DNA from: Candidatus Neomarinimicrobiota bacterium
GTDB taxonomy: Bacteria; Fidelibacterota; UBA8477; JABMPR01
Reading direction: 5' to 3'
DNA: 47,303 nt
Assembly: GCA_016784545.1 (NCBI GenBank)
Contig: JADHUM010000029.1
Span: 1 to 47,303, forward strand
Positions 18,046-27,047 of the stretch are shown in pieces. Position 1 is the stretch's first letter; every line of letters begins with the position of its first letter. The position numbers and the translations under genes are program-made. Under the pieces are notes generated by a model. The model was given only the letters and a program-made list of their open reading frames with translations, searched no databases and was not told the DNA's origin.

Positions 18046-18483
18046 CTAGTGCGTCGCGTCGCCTATAAAAAGCGTACGCCTGTTTTTATACAGAACGATC
18101 AAGCCCGTCATGATGATGACCTTTTGAGTCAGCAATCCATACTCATTATCGCCCAGTAATCCACACCCACATTCGGACTGGACTTTAAAAGCAATGAGTG
18201 CAACGCTGATTATTATCCCGAATAATGTCAACACGCCGGCAACTACAATAACCGGTCGAAATACTTTATCAATCCACACCCCCACTGCAAAGCAAAACTC
18301 TATAATGACGGCCACGATTCCGTAATAACTAAATATTTTGGGAAGACCGGCGGCTCCAGTAATGACAACATACGGATCCAGACCGTGTTTCAGAATTAAG
18401 CCAGCTTTGTTAATTGCCAGGAAAAAGAAACCGATGGAAAACAACCACCTCAGCACACCCGCAAGAGCTTTCCTGTCTTTCAT
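18046..18483 (-). CDS. MauE/DoxX-family redox membrane protein
   Basis: The 145 residues form four hydrophobic spans (about 11-30, 52-70, 77-100 and 118-132). Between spans three and four a hydrophilic loop carries C105-G-C107 in SECGCGLLGDNEYG, the cysteine arrangement of MauE/DoxX-type proteins. These act in disulfide or thiol transfer across the inner membrane, for example in maturing methylamine dehydrogenase. No mau genes are present. It is the last gene of a minus-strand group, 15 bp after the propeller-like gene, downstream of a gene for a secreted peptide with exactly two cysteines. A role in that peptide's disulfide state is an inference. Confidence 0.75.
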   Translation of the reverse strand: MKDRKALAGVLRWLFSIGFFFLAINKAGLILKHGLDPYVVITGAAGLPKIFSYYGIVAVIIEFCFAVGVWIDKVFRPVIVVAGVLTLFGIIISVALIAFKVQSECGCGLLGDNEYGLLTQKVIIMTGLIVLYKNRRTLFIGDATH

Positions 18484-18498
18484 CGTTCTGATCCATCG

Positions 18499-19671
18499 TC
18501 ATTCAATATTTTTATAGTTTTCAATGCTGGCATCGATACTGGTCTTTGAAACCAATCCCTTCAATAGATCATCGGTGGTAACACCCACCAGAAAATGCAG
18601 GTCATCCTCAAACCAGCCGCCCTCCTGCTTCACATAGAAAAACACTTTGTTTCCATCATCCTCACACAGGACAGGATAATCAAGCACTCCTGAGTGCATT
18701 GTCTCTCCAGCAACCGTCGAGATATCATAATAGTATGGTGGGTCTATAGGGTCAAAGTACTCTGGAGCCTGAAAAAAACAGGTCATCAAGAATCCATCTT
18801 TTTCGTATAACGCATAGGGCACCGAATATGCTCTGTTCTTGGCTCTGAAATCATCCAGATCCTTCATTGTCATAAAGGCCGGTAACTTTTTAAAGCTAGA
18901 GTTTTTAATTTCAAAGCTTGAGTCAAACTTTGTGAGGTTGGTATATTTCTCTACAACATAACCCTGGTCATTATCAATAAGATATAAGACATTATCCTTG
19001 GCTAAATCCACAGCAATTGTCAAAAACAGCCCTTCAAAAGCCCGGGCATTATCTCCTGTCCGATCTATTACATTTCCAGAATCAATTTCATTTAAATCGT
19101 TATCATAAACTGATATGGTGTACGCCTTATGGTTTTCGTAAAGCGGATCGTATTTCTCTTTTGCATTTTTTCTTTGCTCTTCAATTGAACCTTTCATGTA
19201 TCGATCCAAAAAACCCATTAACTCCGGTCTGTATGCACCGGTAGCCACAAGATTGTTCTTCTCAAGCAAGAACATCCTTTCTGCTACCAATCCATGTCTT
19301 AATACAGGACCCTGAATTTCTCCTGTTTTCTTTTTACGCTCAAAGATATACCTGCGACCATCACCACCTAAAACAGAATATGCATATATATTATTGTTGG
19401 CTGTGACTTTATATACTATAAAAGAATCGGACTTGTATCGCCTCAAGTCTATCCTCGTGTAATCGTGAGGGGCGGACCTTCCTTGTAAAAACAAGCTACT
19501 TTTGTCTGGTATGATCACTTCCGTGTTGTTAATTATAATTGCTCCGCTTTTAAAAACATGCCAGAGGCTACTTCTTGTCTGCCCAGACAATTCCTCTGAA
19601 ATTCTTATTACTTCAAATTGACCAAAAGCGAGTACTGCCAGGAACATAAAGCACAAACTCTTTTTTATCAT
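18499..19671 (-). CDS. Secreted propeller-like protein (BF3164-like type)
   Basis: The 390 residues begin with a signal peptide (MIKKSLCFMFLAVLAFGQF). The mature part has recurring strands such as DNDLNEIDSG, DNVLYLIDNDQGYVVEKY and YDISTVAGE. The spacing is like six-bladed propeller proteins of the BF3164 type in Bacteroidota, although I see no lipobox. No catalytic motif is recognised. In Bacteroidota such propellers are often beside small secreted NVEALA-type peptides; the same arrangement occurs here with the 78-residue peptide gene upstream. AGGG 8 bp before the ATG is a weak ribosome binding site. A strong hairpin lies between this gene and the peptide gene. Confidence 0.55.
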   Translation of the reverse strand: MIKKSLCFMFLAVLAFGQFEVIRISEELSGQTRSSLWHVFKSGAIIINNTEVIIPDKSSLFLQGRSAPHDYTRIDLRRYKSDSFIVYKVTANNNIYAYSVLGGDGRRYIFERKKKTGEIQGPVLRHGLVAERMFLLEKNNLVATGAYRPELMGFLDRYMKGSIEEQRKNAKEKYDPLYENHKAYTISVYDNDLNEIDSGNVIDRTGDNARAFEGLFLTIAVDLAKDNVLYLIDNDQGYVVEKYTNLTKFDSSFEIKNSSFKKLPAFMTMKDLDDFRAKNRAYSVPYALYEKDGFLMTCFFQAPEYFDPIDPPYYYDISTVAGETMHSGVLDYPVLCEDDGNKVFFYVKQEGGWFEDDLHFLVGVTTDDLLKGLVSKTSIDASIENYKNIE

Positions 19672-19687
19672 GTGAACACCCTGTATG

Positions 19688-19707
19688 GGGCGGGTTTTAC
19701 CCCGCCC
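19688..19707 (-). promoter_or_regulatory. Strong hairpin between the peptide and propeller genes
   Basis: GGGCGGG at 19688-19694 and CCCGCCC at 19701-19707 form a perfect 7-bp GC stem with a 6-nt loop. It lies 13 bp past the peptide gene's stop. On the minus strand no T-run follows, so full termination is unlikely. Partial read-through or 3'-end protection of the peptide mRNA would give more peptide than downstream protein. Confidence 0.6.
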
Positions 19708-19720
19708 TGTTGTTTCTTTG

Positions 19721-19957
19721 TTAATTAAACAGATTCTTCAGCCATTCAAAATCGATGCTGATACCGATCTTTAAACAGTTCGATGCTGTGCTTGAGAGGC
19801 ATTGAGACGTATTGGCGTCCCATGTTCCAATATAGATATCTATACCACCATCTACGTCCACCGGCCGAGTGCCCTGGTCAACATCACCTGCATTTACAAA
19901 CCCAACCATCAAAAGCGCCACCAGCCCACTTAAAAGGATGCTTCTAAAACGATTCAT
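19721..19957 (-). CDS. Small secreted two-cysteine peptide
   Basis: The 78-residue product starts MNRFRSILLSGLVALLMVGFVNA, a clear Sec signal with cleavage after A23. The mature 55 residues include DVDGGIDIYIGTW and exactly two cysteines, C53 and C61, eight apart (CLSSTASNC). They end in an aromatic, amphipathic tail (FEWLKNLFN). AAAGGAA lies before the ATG on the minus strand. I recognise no family; size, signal and neighbours recall NVEALA peptides of Bacteroidota, but that motif is absent. It heads a cassette with the propeller-like and MauE/DoxX genes, suggesting a disulfide-looped secreted peptide. Function unknown. Confidence 0.6.
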   Translation of the reverse strand: MNRFRSILLSGLVALLMVGFVNAGDVDQGTRPVDVDGGIDIYIGTWDANTSQCLSSTASNCLKIGISIDFEWLKNLFN

Positions 19958-20030
19958 AATCGTTCCTTTCTTTTTGGATGAGTTTTAACCTATAGATAAA
20001 ACTCTACCCTGTTCGCTTTTTGATTGTTTA

Positions 20031-20122
20031 CCCCAACATGATTTATGGGGTTTTGTTTTATGTAAAGAGGCCCTGTGTCTCCTTTTTTGGGAAACAGTTT
20101 ACCATAAACCAACAACTGGTTT
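20031..20122. promoter_or_regulatory. Short inverted repeats upstream of the peptide cassette
   Basis: Two small palindromes lie in the 260-bp leader of the peptide gene. One is CCCCA at 20031-20035 with TGGGG at 20046-20050. The other is AAACCA at 20106-20111 with TGGTTT at 20117-20122 (5-nt loop). Either could be an operator or an RNA hairpin in the leader. I see no confident -35/-10 pair. Confidence 0.3.
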
Positions 20123-20218
20123 GTAGCTACACAATAACAATGTTCTTCTCATGGTTTGTTTGAAGATGGTTGCCTCTCGACGAAGCTATGTTAATCGAAA
20201 ATGCTTTGGGATGCAAAT

Positions 20219-20243
20219 AAAAAAAGCCCACCATCAGGCGGGC
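20219..20243 (-). terminator. Rho-independent terminator of the DUF3078 gene
   Basis: Reading the minus strand, GCCCGCC pairs with GGTGGGC (one G-T pair) across a 4-nt loop, followed by TTTTTTT (20225-20219). It lies 21 bp beyond the DUF3078 stop codon. Confidence 0.85.
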
Positions 20244-20264
20244 TTTAAAAACTGTAAGGCCTGT

Positions 20265-21110
20265 CTATATAAAAGTGTAGTTTACTCCAAAAGCCATGGA
20301 TTGTTTAATCTGACGCTTCTCGGAAACGTCTTTATCGTAAACCATCTTGAAGTTTACATTCATGTTGATATACTCAGAGACTTTTACCGTGAGTGTATTA
20401 TCCCAGTTCACATCCATGTTGCTAAAGGATGAGAAGGCGGAAAACAATTCCAGTTTGGAAACGTATTCTGTGTTCTCAGAAACATTGTATGTGAAGTCAG
20501 TGACTGACTCTGCACCAATCTCACTTCGCAAGGTTTCAATCTCAGTCGTCTTGGGGTCATCAGCGTAGGGCGCAGGATAGTCAGAGGTAACTGTCTGTTT
20601 GAACGACAAGCCAAGACGTGTTCCCAGGTTTTCATTGATGGCATACCCCACACCAATACTCTCTCTGAAATAACCTGGATCCAGGAAGGCAGAGATCTGA
20701 AATGATGAATCCGTGCTATAATCATAGCCCGCATCAAATTGTGTTTCTCCCGTGACGGCGACAAAGGGATTAATCTTTGAGCCCAGCTTATAAGTCAAAA
20801 CGCTTTCCATTTTGATTTCATCAACTGACTTGCGTAGTTCCTTGTTACCCGTTTTTGTGGCCCCATACAAAAACTTGCCCTTGTGGGACCAGGTGGTTTT
20901 TTCCAGGTTCTGTACAAAACTGTAATTCAGATTCATTTGCCAGGCAAAGGCATTCTGGCCACCGGCAGACCAGTTGTCAAATCCCGTTTGAGTCAGATTT
21001 AGGCCCCCCTTAACAGAGTTTTTCCACGGGGATGGCGCTTCATCCTGTGCTAAGGCCAAGCCAAGCATTAAAATTGTTAGTATTAGTATCGCTTTTATTG
21101 GTGTTTTCAT
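20265..21110 (-). CDS. DUF3078 outer-membrane beta-barrel protein
   Basis: The 281 residues start with a signal peptide (MKTPIKAILILTILMLGLALAQ). Next comes the DUF3078 opening: WKNSVKGGLNLTQTGFDNWSAGGQN, read here as W-N-GG-N with the NWSAGG core. The rest is alternating-strand sequence rich in aromatic residues, ending VNYTFI, as for a barrel in the outer membrane. The family occurs widely in Bacteroidota and relatives; its function is not established. GAGGGAAAT lies directly before the ATG. The gene is divergent from the histidine kinase, sharing a 157-bp intergenic region, so the two could be co-regulated. Confidence 0.8.
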   Translation of the reverse strand: MKTPIKAILILTILMLGLALAQDEAPSPWKNSVKGGLNLTQTGFDNWSAGGQNAFAWQMNLNYSFVQNLEKTTWSHKGKFLYGATKTGNKELRKSVDEIKMESVLTYKLGSKINPFVAVTGETQFDAGYDYSTDSSFQISAFLDPGYFRESIGVGYAINENLGTRLGLSFKQTVTSDYPAPYADDPKTTEIETLRSEIGAESVTDFTYNVSENTEYVSKLELFSAFSSFSNMDVNWDNTLTVKVSEYINMNVNFKMVYDKDVSEKRQIKQSMAFGVNYTFI

Positions 21111-21267
21111 ATTTCCCTCTTTTTGTTTTCCCCCTCAATTAAGGATGAAAGCCCCTTTTTTCAAGCCAAATTACGCGATCTGGATACACTGCTCCTCAAA
21201 TCGCTTATTGGTTTGCATTAAATGACCCCCAAGGTGAAATTTGCCCTTCATACTGGAGAACCTTTTT

Positions 21268-24200
21268 ATGTCTGACGACCACCGTTTTATTCACTTACTT
21301 CTGGATTTCGACCAGGCCATCTCATGGCCTGATATAAAACGAGTTACCAGCAAAGCCCTATCCTTCTTTGACACCAACTTCAAGCTGGAACGAATTTCCA
21401 TAACGCTCATAGATCAGACTAACCAACAATTTGAAGTCTTCACCCGTGATACCTCCGTCTTACATCTTTCAACTGGTGACAGGCATCCCCTTTCAGAACT
21501 TCACAATGCCCCCGGGTCCAATAAAAACGAGCCAAAATACTACAGCCATATATCATCCCTCCCCAAGCCAAGCTCTGTTATTCTTTCCCTTCTGGAGGCT
21601 GGGATTCAATCTTTCTTTGATGTCCCTTTGATAATAGGGGACGAAGCCATTGGCTCCATAAATATTGGATCTCGCCAACCGGGCGGAATCCCCGCAGAGA
21701 CCCGTGAGATAGTGGTGCTGCTGACATCCAGACTTTCCCTGGCTCTCTTTCATGCCCGGCTTCACGATGAGCTGAAAATGAAAGAGGCGGCCCTGGAGGC
21801 CAGCGAGAGAAGCTATCGGGAACTCATCGACCAGGCAGCCGATGTGATTCTAAAAGCCACGTTTCAGGGTGAGATTATTCAGGCAAATGTGGCAGCCACA
21901 CGCCTGCTTGGATATTCCAACGATGAACTGCTCAAAATGAATTTATCGGCCTTATTTGAACCAGATGTTTTGGTGAGAAAACCCCTGCGCTATGATCTCG
22001 TGAATGAGGGACTCACCGTGCTTTCGGAGCGAGCTTTTCGTACTAAAGCTGGCACCCTCATCCCTGTGGAAATGAATTCCAAAAAGCTTTCCGATGGCAC
22101 CCTGGTAAGTATTGTTCGTGATCTTACGGAACGGAATAAAACCAAAGAACGCCTCCTTGACCAGAAAAACCAGATCACAGCCTTGTTTGATGCCACGCCA
22201 ATACTCATGTATGCCAAGGACCCTGATGGTCGCTACACCATGCTAAATGATGCCTACTTGACATTCTTTGGAAAAGAGAGGGGTGATATGTTGGGGAAGA
22301 CGGTGACTGAGGTTTGGAAGACCCCTTCAGCGCGGCAGGTTGAAAAAGATGACCTCAAGCTTTTCCAGAACAATGAACTCCAGGCCCACGCCACTGAATT
22401 TAAAAATGCTTCTGGCATCACACGACAAATGCTGTCACGAAAAGCGCCTTACCTGGATGCCCAGGGCGATCCCGCGGGGTTTGTCGGCACTCTGATAGAT
22501 TATACTGATCTCAAAGAGGCACAGAGTCGTTATCAAACCCTTTTCAACAATTCTCCTGACCCCATCGTTGTTCATGATGGAAAGGTGATCTTGACGGCCA
22601 ATCGGGCTGCCCTGGACTTTTTCAAGGCAGAAGACCCAGACAAATATGTTAAAAGTCCTGTCTCGGCATTTATACATCCAGACTCTGTGGGCAATTCGAG
22701 AAAACGAATAAAAGCGCTGCTCGATTCCAAACAGCCTAACAATATCGTGAGTCAGAAGTTTGTTATTGCCACCGGTGAGGTGCGCGATGTAGAGGTCATG
22801 TCAGTACCGATTGAGGATCAGGGACGGATTGTTATCATGTCATCGTTTCGGGATGTTACTGATGAGCTTATCACTCGCAAGGCCCTGCTTAACAGTGAGG
22901 AGAGGTATCGCCGGGCATTCAATTATTCACCGACTGCCATGGTACTTCATGACAAGGGGGTCCTTTTGGATGCGAACCAGGCAGCCCTGGATTTTGCAGG
23001 AGCTGAAAGCCTTGAGGAAGTGCTGGGAATGGACCTTTTTAAGCTGGTCCATCCAGATTTTCGTCAGGCTGCTCACGAGGGGATTGAAAACCTGCTTAAA
23101 ACCGGAAAACCTGTCGCAGGTGTTAGAGAGCAAAAATATCTCACCCTGTCTGGCGAAGAGCGTTGGGTCGAAATAAAAGGTGTTCCGGTAGACCAAATCA
23201 ATAAAACCCTCATCCTGCTCTCTTTTAATGATATTCATGAAAGGGTCTTGGCCCGCGAGCAAATGAGAAAAAGTCGTCAACAACTGGAAGTCATCACAGG
23301 CCACTTAACCAGTTATCTTTTTCTGGTCGACACTAACTTGTCACTCCTGTACGTAAATCAGACCACTGCAAAACTTCTGGAGGCCAAAAGTGAAGATGTC
23401 CTTGGGGAACCTCTCAAAAAATTTGTTCCAGAAGGAGCCCTGACTGCTGGCTTAGAATACCTGCCCCGCTTATTAAAGGGCGAGGTTTGTAGCTTCCCGT
23501 ATCACCACAAGTCAAAATCGCGAGGAGCGTTCGTTTATGTCCTGACCCTGATACCTATTGAGGCCGAGGATGGAGATGTTATGGCTTTTTTGGTGCAAAT
23601 GGATGATGTGACTGAGATAGCCTCTGCTCGAGAAGAGATAGCCGAAAACAAAGAACTCCTGGAGTTGATCGTTGATACGATTCCAGGGCTTTTTTCTTAT
23701 TCAGATATGAATGAGAAATATCTCTACGTAAACGAAGCCTATGCAAACTGGTATGGCTATAAGAAGGCCGATGTCATCGGAAAATCTTTCAACCAAATCA
23801 TTCCGGCGCACACGTATTCAGAAATTCAACCCTATCTATCCAGAATCTCTAAAGGGGAGGCGTTCTCCTACTCCAGGACGACTACAGGTCCCGATGGCCG
23901 GGCTCACGATTTGGAGATCCGCTATCTTCCACATTTTGACACAAACAAACAGCCCAAGGCCTTTCTGACCTCACTCCAGGATGTGACTGAGCTAAATGAG
24001 TATGAGCGGTTTCGTGATTCCCTGCGTCGACTTGCCCGCCAGCTTACCGTTTCCCTCAAACCGCGAGAGGTGGGAATCCTTGCCGCCTCCTTGCTTTATG
24101 ACCTCTTTGGTTATGATGCCTTTGCTTTATATCGCATCAATCTCGAAAAAAATGAAGCTGCTGGATTGTTTTCCCAGGATACCTTTTCCGGACAGGATAC

Positions 24201-25191
24201 ACCGGTTGAGGTCGAGAACGGCTCCTATATTATGGATGTAGAAAATATTGAGAATACCTTTATTCTTCCCTCGCCACTCCTGATCAATCGCAAGAAGTCC
24301 TCAAAAGAACAACCCTTGTCTCCTTTTGGTGATGCATCTCGACTTAGCCTGTCGCTAGTGTTTGTACCCATCTTCTGGGAGGGGATCCAGATTGGATTGT
24401 TCACCCTGCAAAGTTATATCGCTGAAAAATTCCAGGACGATGATCTGCCCAAACTGAAAATTTTTGCCAACCAGATTGGTGGCGCCCTGGTTCGAGCCCA
24501 GGCAGACGAACTCATCCAACTTCAGACCGACGAGCTAAAAGTAAGGGAGCTTGAGCTTCAGGCCAGCGTGAAGGAGAAAGACGTTCTTCTACAAGAGGTC
24601 TATCACCGAACCAAAAACAATATGCAGGTTATTATCGGCTTACTGGAAATGCGTGGCCTGAAGGCTAAAAATGACGAGACTCAGATTCTGGTCGAAGAAA
24701 TGACCAATCAGATATATAGTATGAGTATGGTTCATGATCTTCTGTACAGATCCAAGAGTTTGTCAGAGATCCAACTGGATGAGTATTTGGAAAAGTTGGT
24801 TGAGCGGCTCATTCTGGCATATAAAACCTCGCTTGGGAACATCACCCCGGATTGTCTCCCCGAGGCAATTACTGTGAATATTCAGACTGCCATTCCTTTG
24901 GGCTTGGTGATAAATGAGATAATCAGTAACGCCTTGAAGTATGCTTTCCCAGATCATCGAGATGGGAAAATTCTAATCAGGACCAGGAAGCTTGGAAAAG
25001 GTGGCCTGTCCATAGAAGTCGGGGATGATGGCGTGGGGTTGAAGTCTGGGGTGGATTTAAACACTACAGACACATCTGGGGTGAAGATTATTCACGATAT
25101 TGTCGAGCTACAGCTTCTGGGTACCTTGAAAATATCTACTGCTAAGGGGGTAAAGTATTTAATTACTATCCCCAGCCTGAAGTTAGATTAG
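21268..25191 (+). CDS. Multi-sensor HisKA_2 histidine kinase (GAF, six PAS, GAF, HisKA_2, HATPase)
   Basis: With the ATG at 21268 (GGAGAA 7 bp upstream) the protein has 1307 residues. There are no membrane spans, so it is cytosolic. In order: GAF-like domain (about 1-165), six PAS domains (about 185-290, 300-420, 425-540, 548-665, 672-790, 795-915), second GAF (930-1090), HisKA_2 with phospho-acceptor H1113 in EVYHRTKNNMQVI, and HATPase with the N-box N1216 in NEIISNALKYAF and GDDGVGL. The YHRTKNN box places it with the HWE/HisKA_2 kinases that often pair with single-domain or output-poor regulators. The regulator gene follows 31 bp later. Six PAS domains suggest integration of several small-molecule or redox signals; the ligands are not predictable. 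Confidence 0.92.
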   Translation: MSDDHRFIHLLLDFDQAISWPDIKRVTSKALSFFDTNFKLERISITLIDQTNQQFEVFTRDTSVLHLSTGDRHPLSELHNAPGSNKNEPKYYSHISSLPKPSSVILSLLEAGIQSFFDVPLIIGDEAIGSINIGSRQPGGIPAETREIVVLLTSRLSLALFHARLHDELKMKEAALEASERSYRELIDQAADVILKATFQGEIIQANVAATRLLGYSNDELLKMNLSALFEPDVLVRKPLRYDLVNEGLTVLSERAFRTKAGTLIPVEMNSKKLSDGTLVSIVRDLTERNKTKERLLDQKNQITALFDATPILMYAKDPDGRYTMLNDAYLTFFGKERGDMLGKTVTEVWKTPSARQVEKDDLKLFQNNELQAHATEFKNASGITRQMLSRKAPYLDAQGDPAGFVGTLIDYTDLKEAQSRYQTLFNNSPDPIVVHDGKVILTANRAALDFFKAEDPDKYVKSPVSAFIHPDSVGNSRKRIKALLDSKQPNNIVSQKFVIATGEVRDVEVMSVPIEDQGRIVIMSSFRDVTDELITRKALLNSEERYRRAFNYSPTAMVLHDKGVLLDANQAALDFAGAESLEEVLGMDLFKLVHPDFRQAAHEGIENLLKTGKPVAGVREQKYLTLSGEERWVEIKGVPVDQINKTLILLSFNDIHERVLAREQMRKSRQQLEVITGHLTSYLFLVDTNLSLLYVNQTTAKLLEAKSEDVLGEPLKKFVPEGALTAGLEYLPRLLKGEVCSFPYHHKSKSRGAFVYVLTLIPIEAEDGDVMAFLVQMDDVTEIASAREEIAENKELLELIVDTIPGLFSYSDMNEKYLYVNEAYANWYGYKKADVIGKSFNQIIPAHTYSEIQPYLSRISKGEAFSYSRTTTGPDGRAHDLEIRYLPHFDTNKQPKAFLTSLQDVTELNEYERFRDSLRRLARQLTVSLKPREVGILAASLLYDLFGYDAFALYRINLEKNEAAGLFSQDTFSGQDTPVEVENGSYIMDVENIENTFILPSPLLINRKKSSKEQPLSPFGDASRLSLSLVFVPIFWEGIQIGLFTLQSYIAEKFQDDDLPKLKIFANQIGGALVRAQADELIQLQTDELKVRELELQASVKEKDVLLQEVYHRTKNNMQVIIGLLEMRGLKAKNDETQILVEEMTNQIYSMSMVHDLLYRSKSLSEIQLDEYLEKLVERLILAYKTSLGNITPDCLPEAITVNIQTAIPLGLVINEIISNALKYAFPDHRDGKILIRTRKLGKGGLSIEVGDDGVGLKSGVDLNTTDTSGVKIIHDIVELQLLGTLKISTAKGVKYLITIPSLKLD

Positions 25192-25222
25192 TAGCCTGAG
25201 TTCAAAAGATTCTGGGGATATT

Positions 25223-25588
25223 ATGGTAGAACAAACACGCATCCTGCTGGTTGAAGACGAAGTTATCACCGCCTCCTCCCTGAAGCTGGGGCTGGAAGCC
25301 GCAGGCTATGGGGTTTGCCCCCTGGCCACCCGTGGCGAAAGGGCCATAAAAATTGCCGCGGAAGAAAAGCCGGATGTCATCTTGATGGATGTTAACCTGC
25401 CTGGCAGCCTCAATGGCATTGAAACTGCCCGGGTCATCCTGAAAACACTTGATACCAAAATACTTTTCCTTACTGGCTATCACGATGATGACGTTATTGC
25501 TCAAATAAACTCCCTGAATCCTCTGGGCTATGTGATCAAACCTGTCAGCGTCGAACGCATCCGAGACATTCTGGATGCAAATCTTTAA
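25223..25588 (+). CDS. Single-domain response regulator
   Basis: The 121 residues are one receiver domain and nothing else. The acidic pair is E11-D12, the phospho-acceptor D56 (LMDVNLPG), the switch T84 (LTGYHD) and the conserved K106 (VIKPVS). It is surely the partner of the adjacent kinase. With no output domain, it must act by protein contact or as a phosphate shuttle, as CheY- or Spo0F-like regulators do. The sequence groups with the receivers usually found next to HisKA_2 kinases. A SpoIID-like gene follows 35 bp later. Confidence 0.9.
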   Translation: MVEQTRILLVEDEVITASSLKLGLEAAGYGVCPLATRGERAIKIAAEEKPDVILMDVNLPGSLNGIETARVILKTLDTKILFLTGYHDDDVIAQINSLNPLGYVIKPVSVERIRDILDANL

Positions 25589-25623
25589 AACACCTCACAC
25601 CTTTTTATAGAAAAGAGGAACAA

Positions 25624-26922
25624 ATGAAGCGCTTTCTTCTCCTCGCCCTTTTTGTATGCTCTGGCATGGCTCAGCATCTATTCAATCAGGAGCCAGAGGT
25701 CAGGGTTAGAATCGTCAATACCCTGGATACACTCAACATCTCCCTCAGGGGTGAGTGGTTTTTTCGAAACACATCAGCTGCAAAAATGACACTACCCGTA
25801 AATTCTCAGATTCAACTTATTAATAGTGGCGGACAAATCTCTGTTTTTGACACCTCGGGCACCTTGCTGGCCAAGACCCCATCCTTTATGTTTAGATCAA
25901 ACAGCGACACCGCTTCAGTTAAAATTAAATCTGTTCCCTATGGGGTTGGTTGGTGGTGGGCTGGTGTGGAAGACCGGATTTATGAAGGTGCCTTCCATAT
26001 ATATATCGGGACACATCAAGAAATGGATGTTGTGGTTCAATTGCCCCTGGAAACCTACCTGAAAGGGGTTGTACCTTATGAAATTGGCGGCACATCCCCC
26101 CTGGAAGCCCTCAAGGCTCAGGCAGTAGCTGCCAGATCCGAAGCTGTCATCGCCTTGACCTCCAAACTCTATAGTGATGAGTTCTATGATCTCACATCCG
26201 ATGTGGAATGCCAGGTCTTTAGTGGTAACAAGCGGCGCACCGCCCGGTCTGACCAGTCAGTCGAGGAAACAGCGGGGTTGATCATCAGCGAGAGCGGGCA
26301 ACCCATGAATGCCTTTTACGCCTCAAATTGTGGTGGTCGAGCTGAACTTATCCAGAATGTCTGGCCTGGCCGGAATCGGCTGGAAAGCTATGGCGTGTCC
26401 CTGCCAGACAACGAGAATCGGAGGGGACCGAACCTGAGGTGCAACTGGAAAGCCAGGCGCTGGATAAAATCCTCGCCGGATGTCTATTGCAATCCGGACC
26501 CCAACGCTTTCCTGCCCAGCTGGAGCAGGAACAATTTTCGCTGGTCCCGGGAATTTACGGTTCAAGAATTAACTGACATGCTCACCGACGACCGGGATCT
26601 GGGTTTGTTCAGGAGAATCCGTGTTTTAAAGCGGGGACCCTCTGGACGCATTTATAAAGCCCGCATTCTTTTTGAGAAGGGCAAGCTTGATATAAATGGG
26701 GAACTCACCCTGCGACAGCTTTTTAGTCCCTCACTGCGGAGTTCGGCTTTTTATGTAAAACGGAGGGGTGACAAGGTGGTTATCCGTGGCTCTGGCTGGG
26801 GACATGGTGTGGGCATGTGCCAGAGTGGCGCCGTCGCCCAGGCCACCAGGGGTCGCAGTTTTGAGGAGATTCTTAAACACTACTATTCAAAAGCGGGTTT
26901 GTTAAACATCTATGGTAAATAA
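25624..26922 (+). CDS. SpoIID/LytB domain protein
   Basis: The 432-residue protein has a signal peptide (MKRFLLLALFVCSGMAQ) and the SpoIID domain. Its hallmarks are YLKGVVPYEIGG with PLEALKAQAVAARSEA (about 148-180), NAFYASNCGG (about 230) and a C-terminal WGHGVGMCQSGA stretch near 390. SpoIID is a lytic transglycosylase acting on peptidoglycan lacking stem peptides; LytB-type relatives enhance amidases. In this non-sporulating type of cell it is probably a periplasmic peptidoglycan enzyme or enhancer. GAGGAAC precedes the ATG. The 35-bp gap to the response regulator suggests one transcript, but a functional link to the kinase is not shown. Confidence 0.88.
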   Translation: MKRFLLLALFVCSGMAQHLFNQEPEVRVRIVNTLDTLNISLRGEWFFRNTSAAKMTLPVNSQIQLINSGGQISVFDTSGTLLAKTPSFMFRSNSDTASVKIKSVPYGVGWWWAGVEDRIYEGAFHIYIGTHQEMDVVVQLPLETYLKGVVPYEIGGTSPLEALKAQAVAARSEAVIALTSKLYSDEFYDLTSDVECQVFSGNKRRTARSDQSVEETAGLIISESGQPMNAFYASNCGGRAELIQNVWPGRNRLESYGVSLPDNENRRGPNLRCNWKARRWIKSSPDVYCNPDPNAFLPSWSRNNFRWSREFTVQELTDMLTDDRDLGLFRRIRVLKRGPSGRIYKARILFEKGKLDINGELTLRQLFSPSLRSSAFYVKRRGDKVVIRGSGWGHGVGMCQSGAVAQATRGRSFEEILKHYYSKAGLLNIYGK

Positions 26923-27047
26923 GGGTTCTGAATATCCCTATCATGCAAAAACAGTGGTCATGCGTTTTGAGGAAGCCGTCCTTTTTTACAAGACCGTATA
27001 AACACCGTTTGTCAGACCGATAACAATAAATACAAGAAAGGTAAATT

